A stretch of DNA of 64,000 nucleotides, taken from Gymnothorax reevesii. Taxonomy: Eukaryota > Chordata > Actinopteri > Anguilliformes > Muraenidae. Below the pieces are notes generated by a model. The model did no database searches. It was not told the DNA's origin and saw only the letters and a list, made by a program, of their open reading frames with translations. Shown one piece after another: positions 48,650 through 61,535 of the stretch. The stretch spans positions 9,382,395-9,446,394 of the forward strand of contig CM056584.1 of the NCBI GenBank assembly GCA_029721435.1, given 5' to 3'. The position numbers were made by a program, and so were the translations under genes. The first letter of the stretch is position 1, and every line of letters begins with the position of its first letter.

Positions 48650-51588
48650 TGTCCTCTATGATGGGAGTATGGGATCAGATGGCATTTCAGCTTAACCCTG
48701 CTTGTGTAAAATAGAAATTAAGTGATGTTAATGTTTGAATGCTAATGCTAACATGCTAATGCTAGCGATCTAATGTGAGTTCTAATATCTGGTCATTTTC
48801 ATACTGTAAGTGTCCTTTATGATGTTAGTATGAGATCAGATGGCATTTCTCCTTCACCCTTCTTGTATTATGAGCAAATTGAGTAATGTTAATGTTTCAA
48901 TGCTAATGCTAACATGCTGATGCTAACATGCTAATGCTAGCGATCTAATGTGAGTGCTAATAGTTGGTCATTTTCATACTGTACGTGTCCTCTATGATGT
49001 TAATTGGAGATCAGATGGCATTTCAGCTTAACCCTTCTTGTATAATAAAAAATTGAGTAATGTTAATGTTTAAATGCTAATGCTAACATGCTAATGCTAG
49101 CGATCTAATGTGAGTTCTAATATCTGGTCATTTTCATACTATACGTGTCCTCTATAATGTTAATAGGAGATCAGATGGCATTTCAGCTTAACCCTTCTTG
49201 TGTAAAATGAAAATTGAGTGACATTAATGTTTTAATACAAATGCTAACATGCTAATGCTAGCGATCTAATGTGAGTGCTAATATCTGGTCATTTTCATAC
49301 TGTAAGTGTTCTCTATGATGTTAGTATGAGATCAGATGGCATTTCTCCTTCACCCTTCTTGTATTATAAGCAAATTGAGTAATGTTAATGTTTCAATGCT
49401 AATGCTAACATGCTGATGCTAACATGCTAATGCTAGCAATCTAATGTGAGTGCTAATACCTGGTCATTTTCATACTGTACATGTCTTCTATGATGGGAGT
49501 ATGAGATCAGATGGCTTTTCAGCTTAACCCTGCTTGTGTAAAATGGAAATTGAGTGACGTTAATGATTGAATGCTAATGCTAACATGCTAATGCTAGTGA
49601 TCTAATGTGAGTGCTAATACCTGGTCATTTTCATACTGTACATGTCCTCTATGATGGGAGTATGAGATCAGATGGCTTTTCAGCTTAACCCTGCTTGTGT
49701 AAAATGGAAATTGAGTGACGTTAATGTTTGAATGCTAATGCTAACATGCTAATGCTAGCGATCTAATGTGAGTGCTAATATCTGGTCATTTTCATACCAT
49801 ACGTGTCCTTTATGATGTTAATAGGAGATCAGATGGCATTTCAGCTTAACCCTGCTTGTGTACAATGGAAATTTAGTGACGTTAATGTTTGAATGCTAAT
49901 GCTAACATGCTAATGCTAGCGGTCTAATGTGAGTGCTAATATCTGGTCATTTTCATTCTACACGTGTCCTCTATGATGTTCATAGGAGATCAGATGGCAT
50001 TTCAGCTTAACCCTTCTTGTTTAAAATGGAAATTGAGTTATGTTAATGTTTAAATGCTAATGCTAACATGCTAATGCTAGCGCTCTAATGTGAATGCTAA
50101 TATGTGGTCATTTTTATACTGTACGTGTCCTCTATGATGTTAATAGGAGATCAGATGGCATTTCAGCTTAACCCTGCTTGTGTAAAATGGAAATTTAGTG
50201 ACGTTAATGTTTGAATGCTAATGCTAACATGCTAATGCTAGCGATCTAATGTGAGTGCTACTATCAGGTCATTTTCATACTGTAAGTGTCCTCTATGATG
50301 TTAGTATGAGATCAGATGGCATTTCTCCTTCACCCTTCTTGTATTATAAGCAAATTGAGTAATGTTAATGTTTCAATGCTAATGCTAACATGCTGATGCT
50401 AACATGCTAATGCTAGCAATCTAATGTGAGTGCTAATACCTGGTCATTTTCATACTGTACATGTCTTCTATGATGGGAGTATGGGATCAGATGGCATTTC
50501 AGCTTAACCCTGCTTGTGTAAAATGGAAATTGAGTGACGTTAATATTTGAATGCTAATGCTAACATGCTAATGCTAGCGATCTAATGTGAGTGCTAATAC
50601 CTGGTCATTTTCATACTGTACATGTCCTCTATGATGGGAGTATGAGATCAGATGGCTTTTCAGCTTAACCCTGCTTGTGTAAAATGGAAATTTAATGACG
50701 TTCATGTTTGAATGCTAATGCTAACATGCTAATGCTAGCGATCTAATGTGAGTGCTATTATCTGGTCATTTTCATACTATACGTGTCCTCTATGATGTTA
50801 ATAGGAGATCAGATGGCATTTCAGCTTAACCCTTCTTGTGTAAAATGGAAATTGAGTGATGTTAATGTTTAAATGCTAATGCTAACATGCTGATGCTAGC
50901 GCTCTAATGTGAGTGCTAATATCTGGTCATTTTCATACTGTACGTGTCCTCTATGATGGGAATATGGGATCAGATGGCATTTCAGCATAACCCTGTTTGT
51001 GTAAAATGGAAATTGAGAGACGTTAATGTTTAAATGCTAAAGCTAACATGCTAATGCTAGCGATCTAATGTGAGTGCTAATATCTGGTCATTTTCATACT
51101 GTACGTGTCCTCTATGATGTTAATAGGAGATCAGATGGCATTTCAGCTTAACCCTTCTTGTATAATAAAAAAATTGAGTAATGTTAATGTTTAAATGCTA
51201 ATGCTAACATGCTAATGCTAGCGATCTAATGTGAGTTCTAATATCTGGTCATTTTCATACTATACGTGTCCTCTATGATGTTAATAGGAGATCAGATGGC
51301 ATTTCAGCTTAACCCTTCTTTTGTAAAATGGAAATTGAGTGACATTAATGTTTTAATACTAATGCTAGCATGCTAATGCTAGCGATCTAATGTGGGTGCT
51401 AATATCTGGTCATTTTCATACTGTACGTGTCCTCTATGATGGGAGTATGGGATCAGATGGCATTTCAGCTTAACCCTGCTTGTGTAAAATGAAAATTGAG
51501 TGACGTTAATGTTTGAATACTAATGCTAACATGCTAATGCTAGCAATCTAATGTGAGTGCTAATATCTGGTCATTTTCACACTGTACG
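48650..51588. repeat. Partial third copy of the 17-monomer unit, then return to main cycle
   Basis: H I J K L N' N O P Q R at 48650-50461 repeats the 2778-bp unit in tandem with copy 2. It then continues D S T U E F2 G instead of U2' S T U U2 G. D at 50462 replaces U2', and E at 51106 follows U as in the main cycles. 'ctatcaggtc' in Q (50126) is a local variant of the shared 'atcaggtc' mark. Confidence 0.87.
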
Positions 51589-52568
51589 TGTCCTCTATGA
51601 TGGGAGTATGGGATCAGATGGCATTTCAGCTTAACCCTGCTTGTGTAAAATAGAAATTGAGTGACGTTAATGTTTGAATGCTAATGCTAAAATGCTAATG
51701 CTAGCGATCTAATGTGAGTGCTAATATCTGTTCATTTTCATACTGTAAGTGTCCTCTATGATGTTAGTATGATATCAGATGGCATTTCTCCCTCACTCTT
51801 CTTGTATTATAAGCAAATTGGGTAATGTTAATGTTTCAATGCTAATGCTAACATGCTGATGCTAACATACTAATGCTAGCAATCTAATGTGAGTGCTAAT
51901 AACAGGTCATTTTCATACTGTACATGTCTTCTATGATGGGAGTATGGGATCAGATGGCATTTCAGCTTAACCCTGCTTGTGTAAAATGGAAATTGAGTGT
52001 CGTTAATGTTTGAATGCTAATGCTAACATGCTAATGCTAGCGATCTAATGTGAGTGCTAATATCTGGTCATTTTCATACTGTGGGTGTCCTCTATGATGT
52101 TAATAGGAGATCAGATGGCATTTCAGCTTAACCCTTCTTGTATAATAAAAAAATTGAGTAATGTTAATGTTTAAATGCTAATGCTAACATGCTAATGCTA
52201 AAGATCTAATGTCAGTTCTAATATCTGGTCATTTCCATACTCTACCTGTCCTCTATGATGTTAATAGGAGATCAGATGGCATTTCAGCTTAACCCTTCTT
52301 GTGTAAAATGGAAATTGAGTGACGTTAATGTTTGAATGCTAATGCTAACATGCTAATGCTAGCGATCTAATGTGAGTGCTAAAACCTGGTCATTTTCATA
52401 CTGTACATGTCTTCTATGATGGTAGTATGGGATCAGATGGCATTTCAGCTTAACCCTGCTTGTTTAAAATGGAAATTGAGTGTCGTTAATGTTTGAATGC
52501 TAATGCTAACATGCTAATGCTAGCGATTTAATGTGAGTGCTAATATCTGGTCATTTTCATACTGTACG
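51589..52568. repeat. Six diverged monomers bordering the V-Y domain
   Basis: Starts at 51589, 51750, 51925, 52086, 52247 and 52408. They resemble H, C, D, E, a mixed form and D, but carry many private changes. Examples are 'gctaaaatgctaatg', 'tatgatatcag', 'ctccctcactcttc', 'aacatactaatg', 'taataacagg', 'gagtgtcg', 'ctgtgggtg' and 'gctaaagatc'. The change density is clearly higher than in flanking blocks, so these copies have escaped the homogenisation seen elsewhere. Confidence 0.8.
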
Positions 52569-52729
52569 TGTCCTCTATGATGTTAATAGGAGATCAGATG
52601 GCATTTCAGCTTAACCCTTCTTGTATCATAAAAAAATTGAGTAATGTTAATGTTTAAATGCTAATGCTAACATGCTAATGCTAGAGATCTAATGTCAGTT
52701 CTAATATCTGGTCATTTCCATACTCTACC
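52569..52729. repeat. Class V monomer, type example
   Basis: 161 bp. E-like, with private 'ttgtatcataaaaaaattg', 'gctagagatc', 'aatgtcagttc' and the tail 'ttccatactctacc', which replaces the array-wide 'ttcatactgtacg'. Confidence 0.83.
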
Positions 52730-52890
52730 TGTCCTCAATGATGTTAATAGGAGATCAGATGGCATTTCAGCTTAACCCTTCTTGTGTAAAATGGAAATTG
52801 AGTGACATTAATGTTTTAATACTAATGCTACCATACTAATGCTAGCGATCTAATGTGAGTTCTAATATCTGGTCATTTTCATACGGTAAG
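52730..52890. repeat. Class W monomer, type example
   Basis: 161 bp. Marks: 'tgtcctcaatgatg', 'gacattaatgttttaatac', 'accatactaatg' or 'aacatactaatg', tail 'atacggtaag'. Starts at 52730, 53213, 53857 and 54340. Confidence 0.82.
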
Positions 52891-53051
52891 TGTCCTCTAT
52901 GATGAGAGTATGGGATCAGATGGCATTTCAGCTTAACCCTTCTTGTGTAAAATGGAAATTGAGTGATGTTAATGTTTAAATGCTAATGCTAACATGCTAA
53001 TGCTAGCGATCTAATGTGAGTGCTAATATCTGGTCATTTTCATACTGTACG
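52891..53051. repeat. Class X monomer, type example
   Basis: 161 bp. Marks: 'gatgagagtatggg', 'cttcttgtgtaaaatgg' and 'gtgatgttaatg'. The related X2 (53374, 54501) has 'gatgggagtatggg', 'gactgatg' and 'gctagctatc'. Confidence 0.8.
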
Positions 53052-53534
53052 TGTCCTCTATGATGTTAATAGGAGATCAGATGGCATTTCAGCTTAACCC
53101 TTCTTGTATCATAAAAAAATTGAGTAATGTTAATGTTTAAATGCTAATGCTAACATGCTAATGCTAGAGATCTAATGTCAGTTCTAATATCTGGTCATTT
53201 CCATACTCTACCTGTCCTCAATGATGTTAATAGGAGATCAGATGGCATTTCAGCTTAACCCTTCTTGTGTAAAATGGAAATTGAGTGACATTAATGTTTT
53301 AATACTAATGCTAACATACTAATGCTAGCGATCTAATGTGAGTGCTAATATCTGGTCATTTTCATACGGTAAGTGTCCTCTATGATGGGAGTATGGGATC
53401 AGATGGCATTTCAGCTTAACCCTTCTTGTGTAAAATGGAAATTGACTGATGTTAATGTTTAAATGCTAATGCTAACATGCTGATGCTAGCTATCTAATGT
53501 GAGTTCTAATATCTGGTCATTTTCATACTATACG

Positions 53535-53695
53535 TGTCCTCTTTAATGTTAATAGGAGATCAGATGGCATTTCAGCTTAACCCTTCTTGTTTAAAATGGA
53601 AATTGAGTGATTTTAATGTTTAAATGCTAATGCTAACATGCTAAAGCTAGCGATCTAATGTGAGTGCTAATACCTGGTCATTTTCATACTATACG
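53535..53695. repeat. Class Y monomer, type example
   Basis: 161 bp. Marks: 'tgtcctctttaatg', 'cttgtttaaaatgg', 'gtgattttaatg' and 'gctaaagctagcg'. Second copy at 54662. Confidence 0.8.
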
Positions 53696-54822
53696 TGTCC
53701 TCTATGATGTTAATAGGAGATCAGATGGCATTTCAGCTTAACCCTTCTTGTATCATAAAAAAATTGAGTAATGTTAATGTTTAAATGCTAATGCTAACAT
53801 GCTAATGCTAGAGATCTAATGTCAGTTCTAATATCTGGTCATTTCCATACTCTACCTGTCCTCAAAGATGTTAATAGGAGATCAGATGGCATTTCAGCTT
53901 AACCCTTCTTGTGTAAAATGGAAATTGAGTGACATTAATGTTTTAATACTAATGCTACCATACTAATGCTAGCGATCTAATGTGAGTGCTAATATCTGGT
54001 CATTTTCATACGGTAAGTGTCCTCTATGATGAGAGTATGGGATCAGATGGCATTTCAGCTTAACCCTTCTTGTGTAAAATGGAAATTGAGTGATGTTAAT
54101 GTTTAAATGCTAATGCTAACATGCTAATGCTAGCGATCTAATGTGAGTGCTAATATCTGGTCATTTTCATACTGTACGTGTCCTCTATGATGTTAATAGG
54201 AGATCAGATGGCATTTCAGCTTAACCCTTCTTGTATCATAAAAAAATTGAGTAATGTTAATGTTTAAATGCTAATGCTAACATGCTAATGCTAGAGATCT
54301 AATGTCAGTTCTAATATCTGGTCATTTCCATACTCTACCTGTCCTCAATGATGTTAATAGGAGATCAGATGGCATTTCAGCTTAACCCTTCTTGTGTAAA
54401 ATGGAAATTGAGTGACATTAATGTTTTAATACTAATGCTAACATACTAATGCTAGCGATCTAATGTGAGTGCTAATATCTGGTCATTTTCATACGGTAAG
54501 TGTCCTCTATGATGGGAGTATGGGATCAGATGGCATTTCAGCTTAACCCTTCTTGTGTAAAATGGAAATTGACTGATGTTAATGTTTAAATGCTAATGCT
54601 AACATGCTGATGCTAGCTATCTAATGTGAGTTCTAATATCTGGTCATTTTCATACTATACGTGTCCTCTTTAATGTTAATAGGAGATCAGATGGCATTTC
54701 AGCTTAACCCTTCTTGTTTAAAATGGAAATTGAGTGATTTTAATGTTTAAATGCTAATGCTAACATGCTAAAGCTGGCGATCTAATGTGAGTGCTAATAC
54801 CTGGTCATTTTCATACTATACG

Positions 54823-57800
54823 TGTCCTCTATGATGTTAATAGGAGATCAGATGGCATTTCAGCTTAACCCTTCTTTTGTAAAATGGAAATTGAGTGACA
54901 TTAATGTTTTAATACTAATGCTAGCATGCTAATGCTAGCGATCTAATGTGGGTGCTAATATCTGGTCATTTTCATACTGTACGTGTCCTCTATGATGGGA
55001 GTATGGGATCAGATGGCATTTCAGCTTAACCCTGCTTGTGTAAAATGGAAATTGAGTGACGTTAATGTTTGAATACTAATGCTAACATGCTAATGCTAGC
55101 AATCTAATGTGAGTGCTAATATCTGGTCATTTTCATACTGTACGTGTCCTCTATGATGGGAGTATGGGATCAGATGGCATTTCAGCTTAACCCTGCTTGT
55201 GTAAAATAGAAATTAAGTGATGTTAATGTTTGAATGCTAATGCTAACATGCTAATGCTAGCGATCTAATGTGAGTTCTAATATCTGGTCATTTTCATACT
55301 GTAAGTGTCGTCTATGATGTTAGTATGAGATCAGATGGCATGTCTCCTTCACCCTTCTTGTATTATGAGCAAATTGAGTAATGTTAATGTTTCAATGCTA
55401 ATGCTAACATGCTGATGCTAACATGCTAATGCTAGCGATCTAATGTGAGTGCTAATAGTTGGTCATTTTCATACTGTACGTGTCCTCTATGATGTTAATT
55501 GGAGATCAGATGGCATTTCAGCTTAACCCTTCTTGTATAATAAAAAAATTGAGTAATGTTAATGCTTAAATGCTAATGCTAACATGCTAATGCTAGCGAT
55601 GTAATGTGACTTCTAATATCTGGTCATTTTCATACTATACGTGTCCACTATAATGTTAATAGGAGATCAGATGGCATTTCAGCTTAACCCTTCTTGTGTA
55701 AAATGGAAATTGAGTGACATTAATGTTTTAATACTAATGCTAACATGCTAATGCTAGCGATCTAATGTGAGTGCTAATATCTGGTCATTTTCATACTGTA
55801 CGTGTCCTCTATGATGGGAGTATTGGATCAGATGGCATTTCAGCTTAACCCTGCTTGTGTAAAATAAAAATTGAGTGACGTTAATGTTTGAATGCTAATG
55901 CTAACATGCTAATGCTAGCGATCTAAGGTGAGTGCTAATATCTGGTCATTTTCATACTGTAAGTGTCCTCTATGATGTTAGTATGAGATCAGATGGCATT
56001 TCTCCTTCACCCTTCTTGTATTATAAGCAAATTGAGTAATGTTAATGTTTCAATGCTAATGCTAACATGCTGATGCTAACATGCTAATGCTAGCAATCTA
56101 ATGTGAGAGCTAATACCTGGTCATTTTCATACTGTACATGTCTTCTATGATGGGAGTATGGGATCAGATGGCATTTCAGCTTAACCCTGCTTGTGTAAAA
56201 TGGAAATTGAGTGACGTTATTATTTGAATGCTAATGCTAGCATGCTAATGCTAGCGATCTAATGTGAGTGCTAATACCTGGTCATTTTCATACTCTACAT
56301 GTCCTCTATGATGGGAGTATGAGATCAGATGGCTTTTCAGCTTAACCCTGCTTGTGTAAAATGGAAATTTAATGACGTTCATGTTTGAATGCTAATGCTA
56401 ACATGCTAATGCTAGCGATCTAATGTGAGTGCTTATATCTGGTCATTTTCATACTATACGTGTCCTCTATGATGTTAATAGGAGATCAGATGGCATTTCA
56501 GCTTAACCCTTCTTGTGTAAAATGGAAATTGAGTGATGTTAATGTTTTAATACTAATGCTAACATGCTAATGCTAGCGATCTAATGTGAGTGCTAATATC
56601 TGGTCATTTTCATACTGTACATGTCTTCTATGATGGGAGTATGGGATCAGACGGCATTTCAGCTTAACCTTGCTTGTGTAAAATGGAAATTGAGTGACGT
56701 TAATGTTTTAATGCTAATGCTAACATGCTAATGCTAGTGATCTAATGTGAGTGCTAATATCTGGTCATTTTCATACTGTACGTGTCCTCTATGATGTTAA
56801 TAGGAGATCAGATGGCATTTCAGCTTAACCCTTCTTGTATAATAAAAAAATTGAGTAATGTTAATGTTTAAATGCTAATGCTAACATGCTAATGCTAGCG
56901 ATCTAATGGGAGTTCTAATATCTGGTCATTTTCATACTATACGTGTCCTCTATGATGTTAATAGGAGATCAGATGGCATTTCAGCTTAACCCTTCTTTTG
57001 TAAAATGGAAATTGAGTGACATTAATGTTTTAATACTAATGCTAACATGCTAATGCTAGCAATCTAATGTGAGTGCTAATACCTGGTCATTTTCATACTG
57101 TACATGTCTTCTATGATGGGAGTATGGGATCAGACGGCATTTCAGCTTAACCTTGCTTGTGTAAAATGGAAATTGAGTGACGTTAATGTTTTAATGCTAA
57201 TGCTAACATGCTAATGCTAGTGATCTAATGTGAGTGCTAACACCTGGTCATTTTCATACTGTACATGTCCTCTATGATGGGAGTATGAGATCAGATGGCT
57301 TTTCAGCTTAACCCTGCTTGTGTAAAATGGAAATTGAGTGACGTTAATGTTTGAATGCTAATGCTAACATGCTAATGCTAGCGATCTAATGTGATTTCTA
57401 ATATCTGGTCATTTTCATACCATACGTGTCCTTTATGATGTTAATAGGAGATCAGATGGCATTTCAGCTTAACCCTGCTTGTGTACAATGGAAATTTAGT
57501 GACGTTAATGTTTGAATGCTAATGCTAACATGCTAATGCTAGCGATCTAATGTGAGTGCTAATATCTGGTCATTTTCATTCTACACGTGTCCTCTATGAT
57601 GTTCATAGGAGATCAGATGGCATTTCAGCTTAACCCTTCTTGTTTAAAATGGAAATTGAGTTATGTTAATGTTTAAATGCTAATGCTAACATGCTAATGC
57701 TAGCGCTCTAATGTGAATGCTAATATGTGGTCATTTTTATACTGTACGTGTCCTCTATGATGTTAATAGGAGATCAGATGGCATTTCAGCTTAACCCTGC

Positions 57801-58406
57801 TTGTGTAAAATGGAAATTTAGTGACGTTAATGTTTGAATGCTAATGCTAACATGCTAATGCTAGCGATCTAATGTGAGAGCTAATATCTGGTCATTTTCA
57901 TACTGTAAGTGTCCTCTATGATGTTAGTATGAGATCAGATGGCATTTCTCCTTCACCCTTCTTGTATTATAAGCAAATTGAGTAATGTTAATGTTTCAAT
58001 GCCAATGCTAACATGCTGATGCTAACATGCTAATGCTAGCAATCTAATGTGAGTGCTAATTCCTGGTCATTTTCATACTGTACATGTCTTCTATTATGGG
58101 AGTATGGGATCAGATGGCATTTCAGCTTAACCCTGCTTGTTTAAAATGGAAATTGAGTGATGTTAATATTTGAATGCTAATGCTAACATGCTAATGCTAG
58201 CGATGTAATGTGAGTGCTAATACCTGGTCATTTTCATACTGTACATGTCCTCTATGATGGGAGTATGAGATCAGATGGCTTTTAAGCTTAACCCTGCTTG
58301 TGTAAAATGGAAATTTAATGACGTTCATGTTTGAATGCTAATGCTAACATGCTAATGCTAGCGATCTAATGTGAGTGCTAATATCTGGTCATTTTCATAC
58401 TGTACG
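54823..58406. repeat. Return to main classes: F2 G, then a 20-monomer run
   Basis: F2 (54823) and G (54984) are followed by H I J/H' A B C D S T/A M E F2/L M N O P Q R D S at 55145-58406. J at 55481 has the H' tail ('gcgatgtaatgtgacttc'), and A at 55642 lacks the 'ataatag' mark. D at 56139 has 'gttattatttg'. T/A at 56461 and F2/L at 56944 are hybrids by their mixed marks. Confidence 0.84.
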
Positions 58407-59561
58407 TGCCCTCTATGATGGGAGTATGGGATCAGATGGCATTTCAGCTTAACCCTGCTTGTGTAAAATAGAAATTAAGTGATGTTAATGTTTGAATGCT
58501 AATGCTAACATGCTAATGCTAGCGATCTAATGTGAGTTCTAATATCTGGTCATTTTCATACTGTAAGTGTCCTCTATGATGTTAGTATGAGATCAGATGG
58601 CATTTCTCCTTCACCCTTCTTGTATTATGAGCAAATTGAGTAATGTTAATGTTTCAATGCTAATGCTAACATGCTGATGCTAACATGCTAATGCTAGCGA
58701 TCTAATGTGAGTGCTAATAGTTGGTCATTTTTATACTGTACGTGTCCTCTATGATGTTAATTGGAGATCAGATGGCATTTCAGCTTAACCCTTCTTGTAT
58801 AATAAAAAAATTGAGTAATGTCAATGTTTAAATGCTAATGCTAACATGCTAATGCTAGCGATGTAATGTGACTTCTAATATCTGGTCATTTTCATACTAT
58901 ACGTGTCCTCTATAATGTTAATAGGAGATCAGATGGCATTTCAGCTTAACCCTTCTTGTGTAAAATGGAAATTGAGTGACATTAATGTTTTAATACTAAT
59001 GCTAACATGCTAATGCTAGCGATCTAATGTGAGTGCTAATATCTGGTCATTTTCATACTGTACGTGTCCTCTATGATGGGAGTATTGGATCAGATGGCAT
59101 TTCAGCTTAACCCTGCTTGTGTAAAATAAAAATTGAGTGACGTTAATGTTTGAATGCTAATGCTAACATGCTATTGCTAGCGATCTAATGTGAGTGCTAA
59201 TATCTGGTCATTTTCATACTGTAAGTGTCCTCTATGATGTTAGTATGAGATCAGATGGCATTTCTCCTTCACCCTTCTTGTATTATAAGCAAATTGAGTA
59301 ATGTTAATGTTTCAATGCTAATGCTAACATGCTGATGCTAACATGCTAATGCTAGCAATCTAATGTGAGTGCTAATACCTGGTCATTTTCATACTGTACA
59401 TGTCTTCTATGATGGGAGTATGGGATCAGATGGCATTTCAGCTTAACCCTGCTTGTGTAAAATGGAAATTGAGTGACGTTATTATTTGAATGCTAATAAT
59501 AACATTTTAATGCTAGCGATCTAATGTGAGTGCTAATACCTGGTCATTTTCATACTGTACA
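55145..59561. repeat. 3262-bp local duplication (copies start at 55145 and 58407)
   Basis: H I J/H' A B C D at 55145-56299 reappears at 58407-59561 with the same lengths, offset 3262 bp. Shared private marks are the H' tail on J (55481 and 58743), A without 'ataatag' (55642 and 58904) and 'gttattatttg' in D (56139 and 59401). The second copy then enters S with 'ctattgctagcg' at 59562, where the 1974-bp block begins. Confidence 0.86.
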
Positions 59562-61535
59562 TGTCCTCTATGATGGGAGTATGAGATCAGATGGCTTTTC
59601 AGCTTAACCCTGCTTGTGTAAAATGGAAATTTAATGACGTTCATGTTTGAATGCTAATGCTAACATGCTATTGCTAGCGATCTAATGTGAGTGCTAATAT
59701 CTGGTCATTTTCATACTGTAAGTGTCCTCTATGATGTTAGTATGAGATCAGACGGCATTTCTCCTTCACCCTTCTTGTATTATAAGCAAATTGAGTAATG
59801 TTAATGTTTCAATGCTAATGCTAACATGCTGATGCTAACATGCTAATGCTAGCAATCTAATGTGAGTGCTAATACCTGGTCATTTTCATACTGTACATGT
59901 CTTCTATGATGGGAGTATGGGATCAGATGGCATTTCAGCTTAACCCTGCTTGTGTAAAATGGAAATTGAGTGACGTTAATATTTGAATGCTAATGCTAAC
60001 ATGCTAATGCTAGCGATCTAATGTGAGTGCTAATATCTGGTCATTTTCATGCTGTACGTGTCCTCTATGATGTTAATAGGAGATCAGATGGCATTTCAGC
60101 TTAACCCTTCTTGTATAATAAAAAAATTGAGTAATGTTAATGTTTAAATGCTAATGCTAACATGCTAATGCCAGCGATCTAATGTGAGTTCTAATATCTG
60201 GTCATTTTCATACTATACGTGTCCTCTATGATGTTAATAGGAGATCAGATGGCATTTCAGCTTAACCCTTCTTTTGTAAAATGGAAATTGAGTGACATTA
60301 ATGTTTTAATACTAATGCTAGCATGCTAATGCTAGCGATCTAATGTGGGTGCTAATATCTGGTCATTTTCATACTGTACGTGTCCTCTATGATGGGAGTA
60401 TGGGATCAGATGGCATTTCAGCTTAACCCTGCTTGTGTAAAATGGAAATTGAGTGACGTTAATGTTTGAATACTAATGCTAACATGCTAATGCTAGCAAT
60501 CTAATGTGAGTGCTAATATCTGGTCATTTTCATACTGTACGTGTCCTCTATGATGGGAGTATGGGATCAGATGGCATTTCAGCTTAACCCTGCTTGTGTA
60601 AAATAGAAATTAAGTGATATTAATGTTTGAATGCTAATGCTAACATGCTAATGCTAGCGATCTAATGTGAGTTCTAATATCTGGTCATTTTCATACTGTA
60701 AGTGTCCTTTATGATGTTAGTATGAGATCAGATGGCATTTCTCCTTCACCCTTCTTGTATTATGAGCAAATTGAGTAATGTTAATGTTTCAATGCTAATG
60801 CTAACATGCTGATGCTAACATGCTAATGCTAGCGATCTAATGTGAGTGCTAATAGTTGGTCATTTTCATACTGTACGTGTCCTCTATGATGTTAATTGGA
60901 GATCAGATGGCATTTCAGCTTAACCCTTCTTGTATAATAAAAAAATTGAGTAATGTTAAAGTTTAAATGCTAATGCTAACATGCTAATGCTAGCGATCTA
61001 ATGTGAGTTCTAATATCTGGTCATTTTCATACTATACGTGTCCTCTATAATGTTAATAGGAGATCAGATGGCATTTCAGCTTAACCCTTCTTGTGTAAAA
61101 TGAAAATTGAGTGACATTAATGTTTTAATACAAATGCTAACATGCTAATGCTAGCGATCTAATGTGAGTGCTAATATCTGGTCATTTTCATACTGTAAGT
61201 GTCCTCTATGATGTTAGTATGAGATCAGATTGCATTTCTCCTTCACCCTTCTTGTATTATAAGCAAATAGAGTAATGTAAATGTTTCAATGCTAATGCTA
61301 ACATGCTGATGCTAACATGCTAATGCTAGCAATCTAATGTGAGTGCTAATACCTGGTCATTTTCACACTGTACATGTCTTCTATGATGGGAGTATGGGAT
61401 CAGACGGCATTTCAGCTTAACCTTGCTTGTGTAAAATGGAAATTGAGTGACGTTAATGTTTTAATGCTAATGCTAACATGCTAATGCTAGTGATCTAATG
61501 TGAGTGCTAATACCTGGTCATTTTTATACTGTACA
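59562..61535. repeat. 1974-bp 12-monomer block, second copy
   Basis: Order S C D E F2 G H I J K L M. Same order, length and private marks as 2955-4928 ('ctattgctagcg', 'atgccagcgatc', 'gtaatgtaaatg', 'tcacactg', 'tcatttttat'). Similarity continues into N, O, Q and R. The O at 61697 has picked up the tail of P, so P is missing. Confidence 0.88.

Larger units (their letters stand above)
52569..54822. repeat. Two copies of a 1127-bp seven-monomer unit of diverged classes
   Basis: Order V W X V W X2 Y at 52569-53695, repeated at 53696-54822. All 14 monomers are 161 bp and none carries the 14-bp duplication. The classes V, W, X and Y occur only here, apart from an early V-like copy at 52086. V monomers start at 52569, 53052, 53696 and 54179. 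Differences between the two copies are few (for example 'tgtcctcaaagatg' at 53857 and 'aaagctggcg' in Y at 54662). Confidence 0.88.
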
